A stretch of 19,551 nt of DNA, taken from NCBI GenBank assembly GCA_037127585.1, contig JBAXYB010000055.1:1-19551 (forward strand). The letters are read 5' to 3'. Numbering within the stretch: the stretch's first letter is position 1; the number at the start of each line of letters is the position of its first letter. A program made the translations under genes and the position numbers. The stretch comes from CAINDI01 sp037127585. GTDB lineage: Bacteria > Verrucomicrobiota > Verrucomicrobiia > Palsa-1439. The notes below the pieces were generated by a model. The model had not been told where the DNA came from. It ran no database searches and saw only the letters and a program-made list of their open reading frames with translations. This document shows positions 7,505 through 13,104 of this stretch, one piece after another.

Positions 7505-8518
7505 GTGGACGCACTGGTTGTCATCTTAAGTCTTTTCACCCTCGCGACTGTCGTCGTGCTGCTGATCGTCTTCCTCCGGGAACGCAACAAGCCGGCCGCC
7601 CCCGATCAATCACTGGTGCTCCTGCAAACCCAACTCGGCGGACTCCAAGAGCGCATCGACCGGTTTGGCGAGACGGTTTCCACCAGCCTCCAGAAGTCGA
7701 GCGATTCCATGAACGATCGCTTGAACAACGCCGCCAAAGTCGTCGGCGATCTCCGCGAAAAAGTTGGCCAGATTCACGAAGTCGGCAAAGCCGCTGCTGA
7801 ACTCGTCAACATCATGCGTGCCCCCAAACTCCGCGGCGGCATGGGTGAACTCTTCCTCGGCGATCTCCTCTCCCAAATCCTCCCGCCCGAACACTACACC
7901 CTCCAACACGCGTTCAAGAGCGGCGAAAAAGTGGACGCCGCCATCCAGGTCGGCAGCCGGCTCGTGCCGGTGGATGCCAAATTTCCCTACGAAAATTTCC
8001 GCCGCGTCGTGGATGCCGGCACCGAGGCTGACCGGCTCGCGGCGCGCAAACAATTCCTCCGCGACGTGAAAAAGCATGTCGACGCCATCGCCGGTAAGTA
8101 CATCCTCCCGGACGAGAACACGTACGACTTCGCCCTCATGTATGTCCCGGCCGAAAACGTCTATTACGAAACCATCATCAAACAAGATGCCGGCGAAGAA
8201 CACGAGTTGCTCGGTTACGCGTTACAAAAGCGCGTCATCCCGGTCTCACCCAATTCCTTTTACGCCTACCTCCAGACAATCCTGCTCGGCCTGCGTGGGA
8301 TGAAGGTGGAACAGCGGGCGCAAGAAATTCTCGCCACACTCGGCCGGCTCCGTGGGGATTTTGACAAGCTCGAAGAAAACTTCCGCGTCCTCGGCAAACA
8401 TCTCACCAACGCGACCGGCAGCTATTCCGAGACGGAAAAATCGCTGACGAAGCTCGATGCCAAACTCGACCAAGTCGAGATTCCCCAACTGGGCGCCGAT
8501 TCGATCCCGCGGCCGTAG
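7505..8518 (+). CDS. rmuC: RmuC-family DNA recombination protein
   Basis: About 337 residues. An N-terminal membrane anchor (ALVVILSLFTLATVVVLLIVFL) is followed by a coiled-coil segment (LQTQLGGLQERIDRFGETV to LREKVGQIHEV). The conserved RmuC core then begins at RGGMGELFLGDLLSQILPPE and continues through VPVDAKFPYENF, YDFALMYVPAENVYYE and VIPVSPNSFYAYLQTILLGLRGM, all diagnostic of the family. RmuC limits inversions at short inverted repeats and has a PD-(D/E)XK-like nuclease fold; its exact activity is poorly known. I chose GTG 7505 because it puts the membrane helix at the N-terminus; a TTG at 7469 would add 12 residues. Neither start has a good ribosome-binding site. The gene follows csp by 68 bases and ends in a hairpin shared with the convergent ppk2 gene. 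Confidence 0.93.
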   Translation: MDALVVILSLFTLATVVVLLIVFLRERNKPAAPDQSLVLLQTQLGGLQERIDRFGETVSTSLQKSSDSMNDRLNNAAKVVGDLREKVGQIHEVGKAAAELVNIMRAPKLRGGMGELFLGDLLSQILPPEHYTLQHAFKSGEKVDAAIQVGSRLVPVDAKFPYENFRRVVDAGTEADRLAARKQFLRDVKKHVDAIAGKYILPDENTYDFALMYVPAENVYYETIIKQDAGEEHELLGYALQKRVIPVSPNSFYAYLQTILLGLRGMKVEQRAQEILATLGRLRGDFDKLEENFRVLGKHLTNATGSYSETEKSLTKLDAKLDQVEIPQLGADSIPRP

Positions 8519-8540
8519 AACAAGCTTCCAGCTTGTTTAC
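8515..8540. terminator. Palindrome between convergent rmuC and ppk2
   Basis: AACAAGC (8519-8525), loop TTCCA, GCTTGTT (8531-8537), with the stem extendable to GTA/TAC around one bulged base. It includes the TAG stop codon of rmuC. There is no long T-run, so it may act as a weak bidirectional terminator or as a REP-like repeat. Confidence 0.5.
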
Positions 8541-8549
8541 CGCGCTGCG

Positions 8550-9356
8550 TCAGCGAATGACGATCTTCGACAGACCGGCGACCGGCGGCGGGAACTGCGG
8601 GTCGAGTTTCTCCAGCGTCTCGACAATGATTTGCGAGACGGCGAGGTTGCGGAACCATTTCTTGTTCGCCGGGATGATGAACCACGGCGCCGCCGGCGTG
8701 CTACACTGCCGCAACGCATCCTCGTAAGCCCGCTGGTAATCTTTCCACAACTTCCGCTCCTCCAGATCACCGGGGTTGAACTTCCAGTTTTTCGTCGGGT
8801 CTTCCAACCGGGCTTGGAGCCGGTCGCGTTGTTCGTCTTTGTCGATGTGGAGAAAGAATTTCAGGATCTGCACGCCGCTGGCCAGCAGCAGCGCTTCAAA
8901 GTCATTGATTTGCCGGTACCGCCCCGACCACACTTTCTCCGGCACAAGATTGTGAACGCGCACAATGAGCACGTCTTCATAGTGCGACCGGTTGAAGATC
9001 CCGATCTCGCCGCGAGCCGGCACCGCCTTGTGAATGCGCCACAGGAAATCATGCGCGCGCTCCTCCGTCGTCGGCGCCTTGAACGACGTCACCCGGCACC
9101 CTTGCGGATTCACCCCACCCATCACGTGGGCCACTGTCCCATCCTTCCCGCTCGCATCCATGCCTTGCAAGACGATCAGCACCGCACGCCGACTCTCCGC
9201 GTAGAGCCGCGTTTGCAGCGCCGCGAGCCGCCGGGTATTTTTCGCGAGTAAGTCCTGCGCCTTGTCCTTTTCGAATCCCAACGTCGCCCCGGCATCCCAG
9301 TCGGCCAACTTGAGCTTGTGCCCGGGCTTCACGCGGAGGTGTTGGGTGAAGTTCAT
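8550..9356 (-). CDS. PPK2-family polyphosphate:nucleotide phosphotransferase
   Basis: 268 residues, the usual size of a single-domain PPK2. Visible motifs are Walker A GMDASGKDGT (residues 65-74), the Walker-B-like segment GIFNRSHYEDVL (119-130), and the lid region RLQARLEDPTKNWKF (179-193). PPK2 enzymes move phosphate between inorganic polyphosphate and nucleotides in the cytoplasm. Length and lid spacing suggest a class I or III enzyme making NDP or NTP, but the subclass needs alignment. The ATG at 9356 overlaps the TGA of the aldo/keto reductase as TGATG, so the two are translationally coupled. A TTG one codon earlier is less likely. No polyphosphate synthase (PPK1) or exopolyphosphatase is in the window. 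Confidence 0.93.
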   Translation of the reverse strand: MNFTQHLRVKPGHKLKLADWDAGATLGFEKDKAQDLLAKNTRRLAALQTRLYAESRRAVLIVLQGMDASGKDGTVAHVMGGVNPQGCRVTSFKAPTTEERAHDFLWRIHKAVPARGEIGIFNRSHYEDVLIVRVHNLVPEKVWSGRYRQINDFEALLLASGVQILKFFLHIDKDEQRDRLQARLEDPTKNWKFNPGDLEERKLWKDYQRAYEDALRQCSTPAAPWFIIPANKKWFRNLAVSQIIVETLEKLDPQFPPPVAGLSKIVIR

Positions 9357-10528
9357 CAACTCTCGCTCAACCGCTTCTTAGGCGCTTCGTACAAAAGCGC
9401 GTGCGCTTCGCGGAGAATGCCGGGAATCTTGGCCGCGAACGGATTTCCGGCGATGGCGGGGAGCAAGGTCGCTTCGTCCATCTTGTTGGCCATCTCGCCG
9501 GGAAACCAATGCCCACCGCCGCCGCTGAGCAGGTTGTACCGCATCTTGCCCCACGGCACCAGATCCAGCCCCTTCGCGTACGTCCAGAGCCGGAGAATTT
9601 CGCTGACGTTGACTTGTTTCGGCACCACGCTGAACTCCGGCAATCCGGTCTGCCAATGCGCGCACCATTCCGGGCCGTGGACGCGTACCAACTCCGCCCG
9701 CAACCGGGCTTCAATCGGTGCGATGTCGCCGGTGAACTCCAGCGCGGCGACGTGCTCGTCAAAATCCGTCGGCTTGCTCGCGCCGCAACTGAGCGTGTGG
9801 ACTTCCGGCCGGGCGAGACAATACAGATCGTTGAACTGCATCGGCGTCAGCGGCCGGCACAACTCAATCATCTTCGGCACGGGATTCTGCAACATCCCGC
9901 CCTTGTCGTTCGGGCTGATGATGAACACGCCCATGTCCTGCCGGGTGGCAGCGAGCACGCTCGGCCAATTGAAGTCGTTGACGAAATACCAGTGCAAGTT
10001 CAGGTAATCAAACTCGCCGGTATTGATCGCCTGCGTAATCACGCGCGGCACCGCGTGCGTACTGAAGCCGATGAACCGGCAGCGCCCTTCCTTCTGAAAC
10101 TGCCGGGCGCGTTCGAGACAGCCGCCTTTGCGGATCGCCCAATCGAGCGTCTCGTCGTTGTTGATCCCGTGCAAGCTGAACAAATCCACGTGATCGAGCT
10201 TGAGCCGCTCCATGGACTTCTCGAACGTGGCGACAAATTCTTTCGGGTCAGAGAACGGCGCGACTTTCGTCTGCACGATGATTTTGTCGCGAGGCAATTT
10301 CGGCAACACTTCGCCGAGCTGCACCTCCGACGAACCGTACCCGCGCGCGGTCTCGATGTGATTGATGCCGAGTTCGACGGCGCGGTGGATAGTAGCTTCG
10401 AGATTCTTCTGGTTATCCGCCGGGATCGCGCTCAGTTCCGTATCGTTCCAAGCGTGTTGGTACCGCATCCCGCCACAAGAGATGACTGGCATCTGTAAAT
10501 TCGTTCGTCCAAATCGCCGGTATTGCAT
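9356..10528 (-). CDS. Aldo/keto reductase family oxidoreductase
   Basis: 390 residues with an N-terminal aldo/keto reductase barrel: MQYRRFGRTNLQMPVISCGG, HIETARGYGSSEVQLGEVL (57-75), KIIVQTKV (82-89) and VDLFSLHGIN (114-123). Of the usual catalytic Asp-Tyr-Lys-His tetrad, Tyr64, Lys88 and His120 are present but the Asp position is Glu59. The C-terminal third (about 280-390) is an extension (WCAHWQTGLPEF, WTYAKGLDLVPWGKMRYNLL) seen in some predicted oxidoreductases of this group, without the ferredoxin-like cysteine cluster some members carry. It probably performs NAD(P)H-dependent carbonyl reduction; the substrate is unknown. I start it at ATG 10528 because the 70 codons upstream are low-complexity translation outside the family. 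Its stop overlaps the ppk2 start by one base (TGATG). Confidence 0.9.
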   Translation of the reverse strand: MQYRRFGRTNLQMPVISCGGMRYQHAWNDTELSAIPADNQKNLEATIHRAVELGINHIETARGYGSSEVQLGEVLPKLPRDKIIVQTKVAPFSDPKEFVATFEKSMERLKLDHVDLFSLHGINNDETLDWAIRKGGCLERARQFQKEGRCRFIGFSTHAVPRVITQAINTGEFDYLNLHWYFVNDFNWPSVLAATRQDMGVFIISPNDKGGMLQNPVPKMIELCRPLTPMQFNDLYCLARPEVHTLSCGASKPTDFDEHVAALEFTGDIAPIEARLRAELVRVHGPEWCAHWQTGLPEFSVVPKQVNVSEILRLWTYAKGLDLVPWGKMRYNLLSGGGGHWFPGEMANKMDEATLLPAIAGNPFAAKIPGILREAHALLYEAPKKRLSES

Positions 10529-10578
10529 GACGCGGACTGTAGCGTAGAGCCCCGGGATGCGCCAGCGCGAAGCGGTTG

Positions 10579-10590
10579 TTGTAGGAGCGG
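10579..10590 (+). repeat. Half-copy of the TTGTAGGAGCG repeat arm
   Basis: TTGTAGGAGCGG matches the left arm of the complete palindrome at 11794-11847, but no matching right arm is nearby. It is probably the remnant of a decayed copy next to the pseudogene. Confidence 0.4.
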
Positions 10591-10670
10591 TAGAGTAATT
10601 CCGGATTGTTGCTCTAGGCTTTTTGCTGTTGACCCTCCCGGCGCTACGCCGTATCAGCAACCTCGCCTCA

Positions 10671-10995
10671 ATGAACCAAGTTCGGCTCGGCATCATCGGC
10701 GTGGGCAACATGGGGAGCCGAACACCTACTGGGTGCAAAACGGCGGCGGCGACCCGTCGAGTGGTGTCATCGGCTCCCGATCATCCACCTCAAAGACTAC
10801 ACCGTTTTCCCGGAATCAAAAGTTGGCTTCTGCGAAATCGGCAACGGCAATCTCGACTTCCAGAAAATCATCGCCGCCGCCGAGGCTGCCGGCTGCCACT
10901 GGTATTGCGTCGAACAAGATTCCTGCCCCGGCGATCCGTTTGATTCCAGCAAACAAAGTTTCGATTACATCCAAGCCAACCTATGCTCGAAATAG
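10671..10995 (+). pseudogene. Chimeric remnant: Gfo/Idh/MocA dehydrogenase N-terminus joined to sugar isomerase/epimerase C-terminus
   Basis: From ATG 10671 the frame reads MNQVRLGIIGVGNMGS, the Rossmann start (GxGxxG) of a Gfo/Idh/MocA NAD(P)-dependent dehydrogenase. Near 10720 this breaks off and a second frame (from 10721) reads NTYWVQNGGGDP, as in the metal-binding part of xylose-isomerase-like TIM-barrel sugar isomerases/epimerases. At 10753-10756 one base appears missing, and a third frame continues VEWCHRLPIIHLKDY, GFCEIGNGNLDFQKII, WYCVEQDSCPG to a TAG at 10993-10995. All three frames are therefore needed to read about 108 codons. The simplest reading is a deletion of several hundred bases or more that fused two adjacent sugar-metabolism genes, plus a frameshift. 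It should have no function. No ribosome-binding site or intact product is evident. Confidence 0.8.
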
Positions 10996-11012
10996 GCCGC
11001 TACGCCGGCCGC

Positions 11013-11771
11013 TCAACGCGGCTTGACGCCGAAGTTGATCGCCATCGTCCCACCGATAAACTCCTCGAACCCGCAGTCCCGGTAACCAACCGTTTCCATC
11101 AGCGCCTTGATTCCGCGTTGCGCCGGATACGATTCAAGCGACGCGAGGATATACGAATACGCATCCGCATCACCGCAGGACCACCGGCCCATGATGGGCA
11201 GATGAAACCGCAGATGCGCGAAGAACAACCGCCGCAAGGCCGGATTCTCCGGCTTCCCGAAATCGAGCGACAAGAGTTTCCCGCCCGGCCGCAGCACCCG
11301 GTAAATCTCTCGCAGCCCGCGCTCGATGTCGGCAAGATTGCGCAGGCCGTAGCCAACCGTGACGACATCAAAGCCGGCATCCGGGAAAGGTAGATTCAAC
11401 GCGTCGGCTTGAAGCCACGTCCGCGAGGTCGGTGTGGGAGCGGCGTCCCCGTCGCGATCTTTCTGGCCCGGTCGCGGCGGGGACGCCGCTCCCACAACCA
11501 AGCGTGCTTGCGCCACACGTAGCATCTCCTCCGTAAAATCCGCGCCAACCACTTGCCCCGGCAATCGCAGCGCGATGTCGCCGGTGCCGCAACATAAGTC
11601 GAGCACGTCGCGCGGCTGACCGGCCAACTCGACGACCCGGTGTTTCCAATGCCGGTGCAAGCCGAGCGTCATCACATCGTTCAGCAAGTCGTACCGGCGC
11701 GCGATCGTGGCGAACAGTTTGTTCACCTGCGCGGCGCGCTGGGCATCGGGACTATAGAATTTGCTGGGCAC
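11013..11771 (-). CDS. ubiE: Demethylmenaquinone/ubiquinone-type methyltransferase UbiE/MenG with an in-frame insertion
   Basis: 252 residues. SAM-binding motif I is VLDLCCGTGDIAL (residues 56-68), followed by GADFTEEMLRVAQAR (76-90), WLQADALNLPFPDAGFDVVTVGYGLRN and YRVLRPGGKLLSLDFGKP, and the C-terminal FGVKPR, all typical of the C-methyltransferase that finishes menaquinone or ubiquinone. No other quinone gene is here, so the quinone type is open. Between the acidic-loop helix and the QADA motif lie about 27 extra residues (91-117, Gly/Pro/Ala/Asp rich: LVVGAASPPRPGQKDRDGDA then APTPTSR). These are exactly where a 19-bp-arm palindrome sits in the DNA. UbiE homologues pass almost directly from the Arg-rich helix end to the WxQADA segment, so the insert probably loops out and may be tolerated. 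The start at 11771 has no strong ribosome-binding site. Confidence 0.93.
   Translation of the reverse strand: MPSKFYSPDAQRAAQVNKLFATIARRYDLLNDVMTLGLHRHWKHRVVELAGQPRDVLDLCCGTGDIALRLPGQVVGADFTEEMLRVAQARLVVGAASPPRPGQKDRDGDAAPTPTSRTWLQADALNLPFPDAGFDVVTVGYGLRNLADIERGLREIYRVLRPGGKLLSLDFGKPENPALRRLFFAHLRFHLPIMGRWSCGDADAYSYILASLESYPAQRGIKALMETVGYRDCGFEEFIGGTMAINFGVKPR
11431..11499. repeat. REP-like palindrome inserted inside ubiE
   Basis: 19-base arms (11433-11451 and 11478-11496) are perfectly complementary, and flanking GG/CC (11431-11432, 11498-11499) extend the match past one unpaired base. The 26-base centre has two related GTCGCG blocks. The outer arm GTGGGAGCG resembles GTAGGAGCG of the copy at 11794. 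It keeps the reading frame of ubiE. Confidence 0.8.
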
Positions 11772-11793
11772 GGGCGCAGTGTAGCAAAGTCGT

Positions 11794-11847
11794 TTGTAGG
11801 AGCGAATTGCATTCGCGACCGGTCGCGGTTACAAACCGCTCCTACAA
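11794..11847. repeat. REP-like palindrome with three internal hairpins in the ubiE/TPR divergent spacer
   Basis: Outer arms TTGTAGGAGCG (11794-11804) and CGCTCCTACAA (11837-11847) are perfect complements. Inside are GCGAAT-TGC-ATTCGC (11802-11816), the palindrome GCGACCGGTCGC (11815-11826) and GCGGTT-ACA-AACCGC (11825-11839). It covers most of the 82-base gap between two divergent start codons and ends six bases before ATG 11854. Confidence 0.85.
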
Positions 11848-11853
11848 CTACCC

Positions 11854-12165
11854 ATGTCAACCGACCGCATCATCAAAGCCCGCGAACTGTTCGACCGCTT
11901 CCCGACCAACGACCTGTCCCGTTACAGCCTCGCGCAAGCGTTGTTTGATGCCGGCCAATACGCCAAAGCTGCCGAGCATTTACAGGCGTTGTGCACGAAG
12001 AAGTCCGACTGGATGGTCGTCCACATTCTCCTGGGCAAATGCCGGCTGCATACCGGACCGGCGGCGGACGCGAAGAAACTTTTCGAGCACGCCCTCCAAC
12101 TCGCCCACGCCCAGCATCACGATGGTCCGCGCGAGGAGTTGGAGCAGTTGCTGAACACGCTGTAG
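11854..12165 (+). CDS. Small tetratricopeptide-repeat protein
   Basis: A 103-residue all-helical protein. LSRYSLAQALFDAGQYAKAAEHLQALCTK (about 21-49) matches a TPR unit (small residues at the A-x-x-L and Y-xx-A positions), and WMVVHILLGKCRLHTGPAADAKKLFEHALQLA (53-84) a second. The first 20 residues (IIKARELFDRFPTND) resemble a partial unit. Such proteins act as small protein-binding scaffolds; the partner is unknown. No signal peptide is present. The ATG has no ribosome-binding site: the REP-like palindrome ends six bases upstream. Its TAG stop lies in the arm of the next palindrome (12161-12203). The gene is divergent from ubiE and convergent with the DUF6941-like gene. Confidence 0.8.
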   Translation: MSTDRIIKARELFDRFPTNDLSRYSLAQALFDAGQYAKAAEHLQALCTKKSDWMVVHILLGKCRLHTGPAADAKKLFEHALQLAHAQHHDGPREELEQLLNTL

Positions 12166-12203
12166 CCGAAGCGTGAGCTTCGGTCGCCTCACCCGCGGCT
12201 ACA
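12161..12203. repeat. Nested palindrome between convergent genes, REP-like or bidirectional terminator
   Basis: TGTAGCCG (12161-12168) pairs with CGGCTACA (12196-12203). An inner hairpin CCGAAGC-GTGA-GCTTCGG (12166-12183) competes with it. The TAG within each arm is the stop codon of the TPR gene (plus) and of the DUF6941-like gene (minus). T-runs are lacking on both sides. Confidence 0.7.
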
Positions 12204-12627
12204 TCTCCGCGGCCGGCGGCCCCTTCGGCGGCGGCTGGGCTTTCATGACGTGGAAGCGGCGTTCCAAGATCAACGCGTCGTCACAATAGAACTCGATCGA
12301 GTACAGACCGGGCGCGGGGAACTCCAGGCCGATGAAGTTGAAGACGAGTTCCGCAACCATGTTCACGTCCGGCAACTGAATCTGGCCGTTAACTTCAGTG
12401 ACCGGCTCTTGCGTCTCTTCGTTGATGATGCGCGCCCGGGCCTGATAGTTGCCGCGGCCTTCGGTCAGGGAAACGAAGACGCAGAGCTGCGGGTGCCGGC
12501 ACGGGAACGTCGGGCTGGCGATGTTGTTGAAGATGCCGATGAGCGATTTTTTGCTCGTGGCTTTGTCTTCAATGATCTGATCGCAGACGACAATGGCGAG
12601 GCCGGACGGAGTTGGGTTACCGGCCAT
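12199..12627 (-). CDS. Conserved hypothetical protein, DUF6941-like
   Basis: A 142-residue soluble, probably all-beta protein. It opens with LAIVVCDQIIEDKATSKKSLIGIFNNI and continues PTFPCRHPQLCVFVSLTEGRG, then a strand-rich middle and GLEFPAPGLYSIEFYCDDALILERRFHV. This pattern (an opening 'cytoplasmic, cannot be attributed to an enzyme' strand, LIGIF, LTxGxG, FPxPGxYxxE, LxERxFxV) is what I recall for DUF6941 proteins; the assignment is from memory. Function unknown. The ATG at 12627 overlaps the TAA of the ACT-domain gene (TAATG), so it is the last gene of the sulfur operon, probably translated by coupling. The C-terminal tail is proline-rich (PPPKGPPAAEM). Its TAG stop is provided by the palindrome arm. 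Confidence 0.75.
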   Translation of the reverse strand: MAGNPTPSGLAIVVCDQIIEDKATSKKSLIGIFNNIASPTFPCRHPQLCVFVSLTEGRGNYQARARIINEETQEPVTEVNGQIQLPDVNMVAELVFNFIGLEFPAPGLYSIEFYCDDALILERRFHVMKAQPPPKGPPAAEM

Positions 12628-13091
12628 TAGCGGGAAATATCCTTCTGGCTCAGCACGGCGTAGCCGGCATTGTCCAACACCTCGCGCGCGTACTCGGGAT
12701 CATCGCTGCTCAACGCCAGCAAGGCTTTGTCGCGCGGCCGGACCATCAGCGAATAGGTGTAGAGAATGTTGACCTCCGCGGCGACGAGCGTGCGCAAGAC
12801 GAGGTCGAGCTTTTCTGGCCCACGCGGTAATTCCACGACGACGATGTTCGATTCGCCAGCCGCGATGTGCGCCTCATGCAACACGTCCCGGCATCTCTCC
12901 GGGTCATCCACCACAATGCGAACGACCGCTGTGTCGGCTGTGTCCACAACGGAGATGCCGCAGACATGGATGTTGGCGTCTTTGAGGGTGCGCGTCAGAT
13001 CGAGCAACGCGCCAACTTTGTTCTCCAGGAATACCGAGAACTGGCGCACGAGCGGCGACCTGATCTTTTCCGCAGTTTTGGCTTCCGTCAT
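12627..13091 (-). CDS. Tandem ACT-domain protein
   Basis: 154 residues forming two ACT domains: about 16-75 (RQFSVFLENKVGALLDLTRTLKDANIHV) and about 85-148 (VVVELPRGPEKLDLVLRTLVAAEVNILYTYSLM). ACT domains bind amino acids or other small ligands and sense metabolic state. No catalytic domain is attached, so this is probably a stand-alone sensor. Its place after cysNC makes a sulfur or amino acid signal a reasonable guess but no more. ATG 13091 is preceded by AGGA at a good distance and leaves 13 bases after the cysNC stop. The longer frame from 13127 would overlap cysNC and lacks family similarity. It overlaps the downstream gene by TAATG. Confidence 0.88.
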   Translation of the reverse strand: MTEAKTAEKIRSPLVRQFSVFLENKVGALLDLTRTLKDANIHVCGISVVDTADTAVVRIVVDDPERCRDVLHEAHIAAGESNIVVVELPRGPEKLDLVLRTLVAAEVNILYTYSLMVRPRDKALLALSSDDPEYAREVLDNAGYAVLSQKDISR

Positions 13092-13104
13092 CAGCGTGAT
13101 CCTA

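Noticed and set aside
9401..10498. Plus-strand open frame of 365 codons
   Set aside because: It is the antisense shadow of the aldo/keto reductase, which carries the family motifs.
10529..10738. N-terminal extension of the aldo/keto reductase to 10738
   Set aside because: The extra 70 residues are Arg/Pro/Thr rich, run through the half palindrome and antisense to the pseudogene start, and precede the usual family N-terminus MQYRRFG.
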